NCBI GenBank assembly: GCA_014859465.1
Contig: JACUUF010000012.1
Location: 1 to 50,912 of the forward strand
Origin: Methyloprofundus sp.
Lineage (GTDB): Bacteria; Pseudomonadota; Gammaproteobacteria; Methylococcales; Methylomonadaceae
Direction of reading: 5' to 3'
DNA length: 50,912 bases
In this document: one piece after another, positions 39,235 through 47,620 of the stretch
How positions within the stretch are numbered: the stretch's first letter is position 1
How the letters are laid out: each line of letters opens with the position of its first letter
Program-made: the position numbers and the translations under genes
The notes under the pieces: model-generated
Seen by the model: only the letters and a program-made list of their open reading frames with translations
The model's database searches: none
Told to the model about the DNA's origin: nothing

Positions 39235-40443
39235 CTATGAGAATGCTTTACGTAGACAACACTCTGCCTGCTGGGCAATCTCCAACTCTTCATTGGTCGC
39301 AATAACTAACACTTTGACTAATGATCTCGCTTGATTAATTTCACTTAGATCAGCTTGTAATTGTTGATTTTTTTGCGCATCAAGCTGTATCCCTAGCACA
39401 CTTAATTCGGCACAACATTGCGCTCTTAACCAGGCATCATGCTCACCAATACCGCCAGTAAAGACTAAGGCATCTACTCGACCTAAAACGGCAGTATACG
39501 CACCGATATATTTTTTAATGCGATAACTATACATCGCTAATGCCAATTGCGCTTGTTGATCGCCTTGATCGGCCATTTTATGTACGGCACGCATATCATT
39601 TTCGCCGCACACGCCTTTCAAACCGCTGTGTTTATTTAAGGCATTATCGATTTCATTCTGTGTCAGTCCTAGTGTGCGACTTAAATAAAATATTATCGCG
39701 GGGTCTAAATCACCGCTGCGCGTGCCCATCATCAAGCCCTCTAATGGCGTCATGCCCATTGTGGTATCGATACTTTCACCCGCAGCAATAGCGGCCATAC
39801 TGGCTCCATTACCTAAATGCAGGGTAATCAGATTTAGCGTATTTAAAGGTTTATTGAGGTACTGTGCCGCTTGCTTAGCAACATAACAATGCGATGTACC
39901 ATGAAAGCCATAGCGGCGCACACCTTGCTCTGCATACCATAATTTAGGTACAGCATAACGAAAGGCGTAATCAGGCATGGTTTGATGAAATGCGGTATCA
40001 AAAACAGCGACTTGAGGCACACCTTGGGCATAGGCCATGGCGGCCTCAATCCCGATAATATTGGCGGGATTATGCAAGGGAGCAAGCGGTATCATTTGCT
40101 TAATTTCCTCCAACACGGCCTTATCAATCAAGGTTGGCTGACAGAATTTTTCTCCGCCATGTACGACGCGATGGCCTATACAAAGTAAATCTGATACTTT
40201 CTGAATAAATGCTAATTCAGATAACAGGGTGAAAATTATTGATAAGCCTTGTTGATGATGATTAATCACCAAGCTGATCGCTTGTTTTTGCTCAGTACCG
40301 TTTGAGCTATATTGATACTTATGCGTACCACCTGACTCGGCAATGCGCTCTATTACCCCTGTGACTTGTACTCTCTGAGTGCACATATCAAATAAGGCAT
40401 ATTTAATGGATGAGCTTCCTGAATTTAAAACTAAAACTTGCAT
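39235..40443 (-). CDS. ackA: acetate kinase
   Basis: Interconverts acetate and acetyl phosphate with ATP. The 402-residue ASKHA-fold protein starts with the phosphate motif VLVLNSGSSSIKYALFD and has VHGGEKFCQPTLI, VFDTAFHQTMP, RRYGFHGTSHCYVAKQA, and HLGNGASMAAI. No pta gene is adjacent. In methanotrophs acetyl phosphate can also come from phosphoketolase, so this gene may complete that route, but nothing in the window proves it. The gene is monocistronic, with a repeat-bearing region upstream. Confidence 0.96.
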   Translation of the reverse strand: MQVLVLNSGSSSIKYALFDMCTQRVQVTGVIERIAESGGTHKYQYSSNGTEQKQAISLVINHHQQGLSIIFTLLSELAFIQKVSDLLCIGHRVVHGGEKFCQPTLIDKAVLEEIKQMIPLAPLHNPANIIGIEAAMAYAQGVPQVAVFDTAFHQTMPDYAFRYAVPKLWYAEQGVRRYGFHGTSHCYVAKQAAQYLNKPLNTLNLITLHLGNGASMAAIAAGESIDTTMGMTPLEGLMMGTRSGDLDPAIIFYLSRTLGLTQNEIDNALNKHSGLKGVCGENDMRAVHKMADQGDQQAQLALAMYSYRIKKYIGAYTAVLGRVDALVFTGGIGEHDAWLRAQCCAELSVLGIQLDAQKNQQLQADLSEINQARSLVKVLVIATNEELEIAQQAECCLRKAFS

Positions 40444-40504
40444 AATTTCCCTACACCTAAGTACTTGAAAAATAATTTTTATTCTGTTCCCAAGCTCCAG
40501 CGCG

Positions 40505-40596
40505 GTAAATATTCAGAGGTTCTCTACTTATTTCCTTCTTCCTGAGGGAGAAGGCCGGGATGAGAGGGATAAATACACGAGGATCTGAATATTTAC
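40505..40596. repeat. short element with perfect GTAAATATTCAGA terminal inverted repeats
   Basis: GTAAATATTCAGA at 40505-40517 is the exact reverse complement of TCTGAATATTTAC at 40584-40596. The 92-base element shares its ends with repeat C copies 2 and 3, and its centre (CTTCCTGAGGGAGAAGGCC) resembles their CTCTCC/GGAGAGGG part. It looks like a shorter relative of repeat C between ackA and the lipoprotein hydrolase gene. Confidence 0.75.
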
Positions 40597-40706
40597 CACG
40601 CGGAAATACATGCGGCAACAGCTCTGCTGTGTCTTTCTGGGTAAGCAGAATTTACCAATTAGCATGCACTCCCAAGCGGAATTTATAAACCAGAAAACCC
40701 TACCAA

Positions 40707-41957
40707 CTAATCTACGTATTGCGTCCAACGACAACGCTCAGTGACTATATCTGCTGTATTTTTAGTACCAATTCCTTTAGCAATCAAAGCAACCACACGA
40801 TCATCACTGTCATAGCCTGTATGCGCTGTTAGTGGATTAGCGAAGCTCCCCATACCAAACATATCAATCACATGGGCAACGTTAATATTAATATTGGTGA
40901 CTTCTGCGCATAAGCGAGAGTCTAAATAACTTTGTACAAATTGCTGGGGAATGGCATAACTTAATAAATCATTAGGATCACTAAACGCCATAATCGAGGT
41001 TTTTTTAACTAATCTTTGCTCATAATGTTCACTACCAGCAATACAGTATTGGTCTTTTTGATTAATCACTTCTGGTGGATTCTGCCCCATCTCTAATAAA
41101 GGTAATTGATTAGACATTAAGTAAAAAGGAATCTGTTTCTGCTGAAAACCTTGAATAAATTGAGACTCTGCACTTGAAGGATCACCATTGGCTATTTTAG
41201 AAACCTGACTGGCAATACTCTGCATGCCATCTATAACAATACGACTACCTAAACTATGTGAGACAATTGCATATTGATCACTAGGCAAATATTGAATGGC
41301 TTGTTTATCAATCACGCACTCATCCGAACTCGTCTCTGGCAATGACTTCCAGTCTCGGCCTACCATCCAGCAAAATGCGGTTCTAAATGAAGCCAGTATC
41401 TCACCTTGACTTTTACCCAAATAAACCATTGGGTCAGGGCTGGTATCATTGGAAAACTGTTTTAACATTTGATTAACTTCAGCGCGATCGTAAGAGTATT
41501 CACCCGAAGTGTCATATTTAATCTTTGCTTTTTCTGGGTTAGTGATACTAGACCAGGTTAATTCATAAAAAAGCATTTCCTGGCTTTGATCTTCAGTCAT
41601 TAAACGTCTTACTCTTAAGCTCCCTAAGTTTTGCTCTGGAAACTCCTGACTAACTAAGCTAATTTCTTTATAACGACTACTTTTCACTGTTAAATTTAAT
41701 TCAGTCGCTAATTTTTCCTGAAATTGGGTGCTATAGCCGGACATATGTGTGCCGACCCCATGTACCATTAATACTTTTACGGTGTCGCCGTTTTTCTCAA
41801 AACTGTTTTGCAAGCCCGGAAAACTTTTACCGTTAACTTTACATTCACGTAAATCTTCTTGCTCTCGCTTTTCCATAACAGCTTTAACTATACCTTCGCC
41901 AAAACTTGTGCAGCCGACAACAAGTAGGCTCATTGATAATAAAAGTATTTTTTTCAT
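40707..41957 (-). CDS. predicted lipoprotein with alpha/beta-hydrolase features
   Basis: A 416-residue protein starting with a lipoprotein signal (ILLLSMSLLVVGC, Cys16). It has the features of an alpha/beta hydrolase: LMVHGVGTHMSGY near residues 63-75 as a possible oxyanion-loop HG motif, and AIVSHSLGSRIVIDGM near residues 225-240 with a nucleophile-elbow-like S-H-S-L-G. The catalytic acid and base were not located. It could be a lipase or esterase anchored in the envelope. The family name was not recognised. It starts 3 bases after truA and is the last gene of the cofactor operon. Confidence 0.75.
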   Translation of the reverse strand: MKKILLLSMSLLVVGCTSFGEGIVKAVMEKREQEDLRECKVNGKSFPGLQNSFEKNGDTVKVLMVHGVGTHMSGYSTQFQEKLATELNLTVKSSRYKEISLVSQEFPEQNLGSLRVRRLMTEDQSQEMLFYELTWSSITNPEKAKIKYDTSGEYSYDRAEVNQMLKQFSNDTSPDPMVYLGKSQGEILASFRTAFCWMVGRDWKSLPETSSDECVIDKQAIQYLPSDQYAIVSHSLGSRIVIDGMQSIASQVSKIANGDPSSAESQFIQGFQQKQIPFYLMSNQLPLLEMGQNPPEVINQKDQYCIAGSEHYEQRLVKKTSIMAFSDPNDLLSYAIPQQFVQSYLDSRLCAEVTNININVAHVIDMFGMGSFANPLTAHTGYDSDDRVVALIAKGIGTKNTADIVTERCRWTQYVD

Positions 41958-41960
41958 AGT

Positions 41961-42776
41961 TTAAGTCTCATGCTGGAAACGCTGCGCATTATCAGGTAAT
42001 TTTTCGAAAATAGCATGCTTGGGCATATTGTATTTTTCTGGATAATAAACGCCACCCAAATACAATCCATAGGGTGGCGCGGTGACACCGCCTGCTTGTC
42101 TGTTCTTACTGACTAATAACGCTTGCGTCCAGTCAATAGGTTTATCACCTACACCAATAGCCATTAAGACACCGGCAATATTACGTACCATATGATGCAA
42201 AAAAGCATTGGCAGAAATATCCATAATAACCTGTTCACCTTGCCGATAAACGTCTACAAAATACATCAAGCGCATCGGGCTAATAGATTGGCATTTTAAA
42301 GCCCTAAACGAGCTGAAGTCATGCGTACCCACCAAACTTTGCGCGGCCAAATGCATCCGTTCAGCATCTAATGGCGCATGGCACCAAGTTACTCGATCAC
42401 GCTGTAGGGCAGACTGTGTTGGTCGATTGAGAATAGTGTAGCGATAAAACCGGGCAATTGCGCTGTAACGTGCGTGAAAATCTGCAACCGCTTCTTGCAC
42501 CCAGATCACTCTAACATCGGCAGGTAAATTTGCATTAATTCCGAATAGCCATGCTCGTTCAGTGCGCATGGCATTAGTTTCAAAATGCACCACTTGCTCT
42601 AATGCATGTACGCCCGTGTCGGTACGCCCAGTACAAATGACTGTAACGGGATGATTAGCAACCTTAGAAACGGCTTTTTGCACCTCATCTTGCACGGTTC
42701 GCAAACCACCTTGTTGCCATTGCCAACCAAAAAAACCACTGCCATCGTACTCTACACCTAAAACCATACGCGTCAT
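41961..42776 (-). CDS. truA: tRNA pseudouridine(38-40) synthase
   Basis: Converts uridines 38-40 in the anticodon arm of many tRNAs to pseudouridine. The 271 residues include the catalytic Asp (D53) in CTGRTDTGVHALEQVVHFET, with HARYSAIARFYRYTILN and FLHHMVRNIAGVL downstream, all standard TruA blocks. The start overlaps the DUF2959 stop by 4 bases (ATGA-type coupling), and the lipoprotein gene follows after 3 bases. The last residues form a short tail after YYPEKYNMP. In gammaproteobacteria truA is often near other biosynthetic genes; here it is linked to C1-cofactor synthesis. Confidence 0.96.
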   Translation of the reverse strand: MTRMVLGVEYDGSGFFGWQWQQGGLRTVQDEVQKAVSKVANHPVTVICTGRTDTGVHALEQVVHFETNAMRTERAWLFGINANLPADVRVIWVQEAVADFHARYSAIARFYRYTILNRPTQSALQRDRVTWCHAPLDAERMHLAAQSLVGTHDFSSFRALKCQSISPMRLMYFVDVYRQGEQVIMDISANAFLHHMVRNIAGVLMAIGVGDKPIDWTQALLVSKNRQAGGVTAPPYGLYLGGVYYPEKYNMPKHAIFEKLPDNAQRFQHET

Positions 42777-43495
42777 TTCTGCACTCCAGGAGGTAATGCC
42801 GGTACATTTTTTTGCTCGACTAAAACATGAACAAAATGATTCGCTTCAGCAATTGATTGCTCCATAGCTTGAATAAGCTGGGTAATATCAAAAGCAATGC
42901 CTGAAAACTCATGCTGCAAAGCGGCAATGGCATGGGCATTGAGATTATGTTTTAAAAAGAGTACCTGATCCCTAAAAGCATTTAAGACAGGATGAATTTT
43001 TTGCTCTGCCTTATGCATGGCTTTAATCAAACGCAGATAATGTTGTTTAGATAATTTCATCTGCTGCCGACTTTGGGCACGTAAAGACCGGCTAGTATAA
43101 TCATTAAGTTCAGCTTCCCATTCCTTAAACAAGGCATTACTCACTTCTTCTATCGCAAGAATCTTACTGGCGACAAGCTCAGAGCGCATGACACAAAAAT
43201 CATACTGCTGTTTCAGCAATCTATATTTATCTTCTAGACTGCCAGAAGCGACATGCACTACTGCTTTAAAACGCTCTAATGCATCTAAAAATTGTACTTT
43301 TGTTTCTTCCAAGCTATCGCTCGCATCTTCTACGCGCACGACCACAAGATCCCTCTTATGCTGACCTAAGGATTCTTTAGTGCGGTAATAAACATGCTGA
43401 AACTTGTAAGTGACAAAACGCGAAAACAATTTAACCGAACGCTCGGTTAAGCCGCGAATGGATAATAAGGAGTGCGATTGATTATATTTAGACAT
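42773..43495 (-). CDS. DUF2959 family protein
   Basis: A 240-residue mostly helical, coiled-coil-rich protein of unknown function. The DUF2959 pattern is clear: YYRTKESLGQHKRDLVVVRV, EDASDSLEETKVQFLDALERF, GSLEDKYRLLKQQYD, SNALFKEWEAELNDYTSRSL, and RDQVLFLKHNLNAHAIAALQ. From memory, members of the family usually have an N-terminal lipoprotein signal. This one begins with a basic polar stretch and has no lipobox, so it would stay in the cytoplasm. It overlaps the kinase gene by 8 bases and truA by 4, so it is translated with the cofactor genes. Confidence 0.82.
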   Translation of the reverse strand: MSKYNQSHSLLSIRGLTERSVKLFSRFVTYKFQHVYYRTKESLGQHKRDLVVVRVEDASDSLEETKVQFLDALERFKAVVHVASGSLEDKYRLLKQQYDFCVMRSELVASKILAIEEVSNALFKEWEAELNDYTSRSLRAQSRQQMKLSKQHYLRLIKAMHKAEQKIHPVLNAFRDQVLFLKHNLNAHAIAALQHEFSGIAFDITQLIQAMEQSIAEANHFVHVLVEQKNVPALPPGVQK

Positions 43496-44072
43496 TCTTT
43501 TTTAAACTAGCTGAAAGAACCGATGTATGACACAAGTTGACACAGTTAACCGTTATCGGATTATGTTGGACAAAATCAGCAAATGCTTGATCAACTATAG
43601 CTTGTTCTGACAGTTGTTGCAGTGTTGCATTTTCAGATAATTGCGCCGACTTAACTAAGATTAACTGATCTGCAAATAACTGCACCGCTAACCAAGCGGC
43701 TAATGTATCGGATGTGACATCCCAGCTTGCCTTAATATTCGCATCATCTAATTCAATGGCTAAAGGCGACCAAACCACCGTTTTTTTTTGATATAAAGCA
43801 GGACGAATCGCTTCGACTTGATTTACGAGACACAAATCAGAGCATAAGCCTTTAAATAATAAAGCCATTTGCTGCATCGCTAAAATAGCCATGTAGTGCG
43901 CGGTTTGATCGTCATATTGCCATATTTTCTGGGTGCTGCGTACTTGATCAGCAAAAACACCGCCTCCCGGCACAATAACCACGTTACCTTTACCTTCTTT
44001 GACAGCTAAGTGTAACCATTGCGGTAATATTTGACTAGATAATAGACTGCCACCTAATTTTAAAATAATCAC
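43488..44072 (-). CDS. amino-acid-kinase family protein, MfnE-like
   Basis: A 194-residue compact amino acid kinase fold: MIILKLGGSLL at the start, VVIVPGGGVFADQVR, and the C-terminal DVTSDTLAAWLAVQLFADQLILVKS. In methanogens the related MfnE phosphorylates the aminomethylfuran phosphate intermediate of methanofuran synthesis. In methylotrophs such kinases lie in the H4MPT/methylofuran gene islands. The placement here between pabB (4-base overlap) and DUF2959 (8-base overlap), near an MfnF-like gene, supports that role. The exact phosphate acceptor is inferred. Confidence 0.8.
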   Translation of the reverse strand: MIILKLGGSLLSSQILPQWLHLAVKEGKGNVVIVPGGGVFADQVRSTQKIWQYDDQTAHYMAILAMQQMALLFKGLCSDLCLVNQVEAIRPALYQKKTVVWSPLAIELDDANIKASWDVTSDTLAAWLAVQLFADQLILVKSAQLSENATLQQLSEQAIVDQAFADFVQHNPITVNCVNLCHTSVLSASLKKNV

Positions 44073-45439
44073 GACGCTTGCATTTGTTCTAACAAACTTA
44101 ACATAGCAGCGGCTTTATCAAAACATTCTTGATACTCTTCTTCGAGCACTGAATCATTGACAATTCCGCCGCCTGCCCAAAAACGAATGGTATGTTCAGA
44201 ATGCACCAGCGTACGAATGGCAATATTGCTGTCCATATTGCCATCAAAGCCGATATAAGCTATCGCCCCGCAATAAACGCCACGGCGATGCGGCTCTAGC
44301 TCTTCAATCACTTGCATAGCGCGAATTTTAGGCGCACCAGTGATAGAGCCACCTGGAAAACAACTGCGTAATAAATCCAAGGCATGATATTTTTTATCCA
44401 ATTGCCCGGTTACCGTACTCACTAAATGATGCACTGTGGCATAACTTTCCACCTTAAATAACTTAGGCACTTTCACTGAACTAGGAATGCAGTTCTTGCT
44501 AATATCATTACGCAGTAAATCAACAATCATGACATTCTCTGCTTGGTCTTTATGACTGTTTTGCAAAGCATCAATTTGCTGCTGATTTTCTTGTTCATTT
44601 GCTTTTCTTGGGCGTGTGCCTTTAATCGGCTTAGTTTCGACCATACCCTGAAATACTTTCAAAAAACGTTCAGGCGACGAACTTAATACTTGCACCCCTG
44701 GAACATTTAAATAACCACTAAAAGGAGCAGAATTAATTTCCCGTAATTGCTGATAAGCGACCCAAGGATCACCTTGACAATTAGCAACAAAACGTTGCGC
44801 TAGATTAACCTGGTAGCAATCCCCTTCCTGCAAATATTTTTTAATCTTAGCAAAGGCTTGCGCATAATGTTCTTCACTCATATTCGCTTGCACAGGGCTG
44901 GTTACTTGAAATTGCCCGGTATTCAGCGTTTCAGGGTACGCGCTAAATTGTTGAATTAAGGATTGCCAATGTTGTTCGCTATCCGCACAGCCAACTAAAT
45001 AGCTATTTTGCTCTTGATGATCAACCACGACCGCCCATTGATAAATACCAACCGCCATATCCGGAATATGTTCGGCATCGACAGTAAGATTAGGTAACTT
45101 TTCTAATTGTCTGCCCAAATCATAGGCAAAATAACCAATGGCTCCTGCATTAAAAGGCACCTCTGGAAATGCTTTTTGGGCAGGCAATTGCCGTTTAATC
45201 AAACTAAAGGGATCCTCTTTAGAAACCAGCGTATTATTACCTGAGCATACTTGCGTTTCTTCACCATACGTTATTAAAGTACACACAGGATCCGTCGCAA
45301 AAATATCATATCGCCCTTGCCGCTTACCCTCTACACCACTATCTAAAAAAATTGACCATGGCTGCGCTGCTATTGCGGAAAATAATCGAGCGCTATCTAA
45401 CAAATAAGGCAGAGCATAAAGCAAAGGGGTAGAAGGCAT
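44069..45439 (-). CDS. pabB: aminodeoxychorismate synthase component I
   Basis: Makes 4-amino-4-deoxychorismate from chorismate, the route to p-aminobenzoate for folate and, in methylotrophs, for tetrahydromethanopterin. The 456 residues fit PabB. KPIKGTRPRK carries the PIKGT Lys of the PabB/TrpE fold, with SSSPERFLKV, NVMIVDLLRNDISKNC, CFPGGSITGAPKIRAMQVIEELE and AGGGIVNDSVLEEEYQE. PIKGT favours PabB over anthranilate synthase, which usually has PIAGT. It is coupled to the MfnE-like kinase by a 4-base overlap. The glutaminase partner PabA is not in the window. Confidence 0.93.
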   Translation of the reverse strand: MPSTPLLYALPYLLDSARLFSAIAAQPWSIFLDSGVEGKRQGRYDIFATDPVCTLITYGEETQVCSGNNTLVSKEDPFSLIKRQLPAQKAFPEVPFNAGAIGYFAYDLGRQLEKLPNLTVDAEHIPDMAVGIYQWAVVVDHQEQNSYLVGCADSEQHWQSLIQQFSAYPETLNTGQFQVTSPVQANMSEEHYAQAFAKIKKYLQEGDCYQVNLAQRFVANCQGDPWVAYQQLREINSAPFSGYLNVPGVQVLSSSPERFLKVFQGMVETKPIKGTRPRKANEQENQQQIDALQNSHKDQAENVMIVDLLRNDISKNCIPSSVKVPKLFKVESYATVHHLVSTVTGQLDKKYHALDLLRSCFPGGSITGAPKIRAMQVIEELEPHRRGVYCGAIAYIGFDGNMDSNIAIRTLVHSEHTIRFWAGGGIVNDSVLEEEYQECFDKAAAMLSLLEQMQAS

Positions 45440-45555
45440 GTATATATGTGTGTATGGCGGATGTGTAAAGTAAAGACGGCTAGTTATTTTAATTTAAAAA
45501 CGAGTTAATAAGTTATTTATTCAGCATTTATCACCCGCCTTATAAGCGCTAGATT

Positions 45556-46608
45556 TTAACAAAATTTAGCCTCTATAGCTAAATAAGCAACAGCAACAGC
45601 GGGTGCGCAATCTGCTATATTCATTTCCGTAGCCTCACTCGGGAGTGCAAATAAAGTCTCAAAATCGATATATTCCAGGCCTAACCGCTGGGCAATCTCT
45701 TGCACTAAAAATCGCCCTATTCCAGCACCAACTAAAGGTATATGCAGATTATCTCGCACCCGTTGCAATTGTTTTTGGCAAGCAATCTGTATCCTAGAAA
45801 GCTGCTGCTCTCTGATCGCATCAGCGAGCTTCTGCCATTGTTGCAAAGTAAAATCCTGTAGATCACAACCCACCATACGCGCTAAACGTCTGGCACTTGC
45901 CTGCTCAGTTTTAGCGTCACCATCTGCTGTTTCATTTTGATCATGCGCTTCATTTAACTCATGCGTGAGCCTATAAACATCGGCCATTGTGGCAAAATAT
46001 TCGCTCATAACACCAACATCTGCACCTGCAAAACGAACAGATTGCACCACCGCCATCACAGCCGTTCTAACCAACCCAGTATAAACTAACTCACTCGATA
46101 CCAGTCGCTGAAAGTCGGTATAACCCAGCGCATTCACCTGATGTTGTGTTAGCAATAAAATATCCGTAGTAGTACTACCGATATCGACAAATAAGCCCAG
46201 CTCTAGTTTCTGAGCAACATAAGAAGCGCTCGCTAACCAATTTGCCGAGGCAATCGCATCAATATGCTCAGCCACAATTGCATCAGCGGCAATAAAACCA
46301 AGCCGCCCTGCATACACTGCAAAAGAGTGCCGACCTAAAACTTGCTGCATTAAAGTAATAATGTCTTGTACGCCTTGCGCTCTATCTGCAAATAAATCGA
46401 CCAATTCACCGGTCATGGTAATAGCATGCTGACAATCTTGCTCAGGTAATCTAGCTAGAATTACAGTTAATGCCTTTTCCAAGGTATCCAATCCTTGCCA
46501 TAAAGGACAAGGCTCTTGATACACAGCGAGCACCTCTCCTACTTGATTGAGACAAGCTGCTTTTAAATGCGCCCCGCCTATATCCCAACCGATCATATGA
46601 TTAGCCAT
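45556..46608 (-). CDS. hydantoinase/oxoprolinase-family H4MPT-linked C1 transfer protein, MfnF-like
   Basis: A 350-residue ASKHA-type protein: MIGWDIGGAHLKAA at the start for phosphate binding and GLFVDIGSTTTDILLL as the second phosphate motif (residues about 135-150). It matches the proteins annotated in methylotrophs as hydantoinase-like C1-transfer pathway proteins. Their archaeal relative MfnF condenses the furan moiety with tyramine in methanofuran synthesis. The ATP-grasp gene ends 9 bases before it, and pabB follows after 116 bases. The reaction in bacteria is inferred from the archaeal case. Confidence 0.85.
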   Translation of the reverse strand: MANHMIGWDIGGAHLKAACLNQVGEVLAVYQEPCPLWQGLDTLEKALTVILARLPEQDCQHAITMTGELVDLFADRAQGVQDIITLMQQVLGRHSFAVYAGRLGFIAADAIVAEHIDAIASANWLASASYVAQKLELGLFVDIGSTTTDILLLTQHQVNALGYTDFQRLVSSELVYTGLVRTAVMAVVQSVRFAGADVGVMSEYFATMADVYRLTHELNEAHDQNETADGDAKTEQASARRLARMVGCDLQDFTLQQWQKLADAIREQQLSRIQIACQKQLQRVRDNLHIPLVGAGIGRFLVQEIAQRLGLEYIDFETLFALPSEATEMNIADCAPAVAVAYLAIEAKFC

Positions 46609-46617
46609 AAAAATCTC

Positions 46618-47619
46618 TTAATGAATATCAACCAATATAGACTGGTTCTTTGTTTTGTTTAAAATAGGTGTTTTATGATCTAGCATAGCCAGAACTAATT
46701 CAGCTATATTGAGCCCCGTCGCCTTATTAATTCCCGCATAAGAACTGGTTAAACGTGGATTTATTTCTAAAACTAAGTTTTCGCCTGCTTCAGTTTCTAT
46801 AAAATCTATGCCTATGTAGCCAAATAACTGCGGAATGGCTGTCGCTATTGATTGACATAATTGTTGATACTGCTGAAAATTCTCTGTCTGCACATTAACC
46901 CTACAGGCAGATAAAACAAACTGCTGGTGTTCAATATGCATTTTTTGCTCATTACAACAAATAAAAAATGCCTGCCCTTGATAAAAAAGACACGATAAAC
47001 TTAGAACTTTACCGGCAACATACGGCTGTAAAATATAATAATGCGCCGGCATTAATCTAGCTAACACTTTTGGCCAATGCCGCTCTTCCTGCAACAAATA
47101 CACCTCATCACAACCCACTGAATTATTGGCTTTAAGCACCCACGATCCAGGTTCTATAACAGCATTAAGATCAAATAAAAAACTAGGAACGCAAGCAATA
47201 CCGGCTTTTTGCAAGTGCTCAGAAGTTGCCAGTTTATCTTGGCAAAGATCAATCGCTTGCTGTCCAGAGAGGCACAGTTGTTTGCCTTGCTGATTAAAAA
47301 ACTGCGTCCACCAAGTTAACATACCCTCCGTTTCTGGCGCAATCAGCCACACAGTATCATATAGACTCGATTGTTCTGATAATAGCTGCCGTACATCCAT
47401 GCCTTCCCTTATAGTCAGATAATTTAGGTAGTCATTATTGATTTCTGAGGCAAAAGCAACACGCTCATCCTGTAAAACCAATATTTCCAAATCATTCAAT
47501 AGGCACAAATCATCCAACAAGGCCTTGCGCATTAAATAACCTTCTTGCAATAATGATTGCGGCAAAGGTTGATTAATAAAACCACCTCCAGTAATAAATT
47601 CAAAAACCAACAAACGCAT
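46618..47619 (-). CDS. ATP-grasp ligase of the methylofuran/H4MPT cofactor island
   Basis: A 333-residue ATP-grasp protein beginning MRLLVFEFITGGGF, with SWVLKANNSVGCDEVYLLQ for the ATP lysine region, YILQPYVAGK, and the metal-binding end FGYIGIDFIETEAGENLVLEINPRLTSSYAG. Archaeal MfnD, a tyramine-glutamate ligase of the same fold, is the nearest functional model and would fit addition of glutamate to methylofuran. The ATG at 47619 was chosen because the family starts there; a longer frame would run into the divergent HisA-like gene. AGGAA lies 11 bases upstream. It heads the minus-strand operon. Confidence 0.82.
   Translation of the reverse strand: MRLLVFEFITGGGFINQPLPQSLLQEGYLMRKALLDDLCLLNDLEILVLQDERVAFASEINNDYLNYLTIREGMDVRQLLSEQSSLYDTVWLIAPETEGMLTWWTQFFNQQGKQLCLSGQQAIDLCQDKLATSEHLQKAGIACVPSFLFDLNAVIEPGSWVLKANNSVGCDEVYLLQEERHWPKVLARLMPAHYYILQPYVAGKVLSLSCLFYQGQAFFICCNEQKMHIEHQQFVLSACRVNVQTENFQQYQQLCQSIATAIPQLFGYIGIDFIETEAGENLVLEINPRLTSSYAGINKATGLNIAELVLAMLDHKTPILNKTKNQSILVDIH
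47569..47597 (+). promoter_or_regulatory. possible promoter of the HisA-like gene inside the ATP-grasp coding region
   Basis: TTGATT, 17 bases, then TAATAA on the plus strand, ending about 24 bases before the HisA-like ATG. It would lie wholly within the ATP-grasp gene. Pattern match only. Confidence 0.35.
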
Positions 47620-47620
47620 T

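Noticed and set aside
40528..40734. 68-codon open frame on the minus strand
   Set aside because: It covers the inverted-repeat element and the end of the lipoprotein gene; its C-terminal SRPSPSGRRK is a reading of the repeat.
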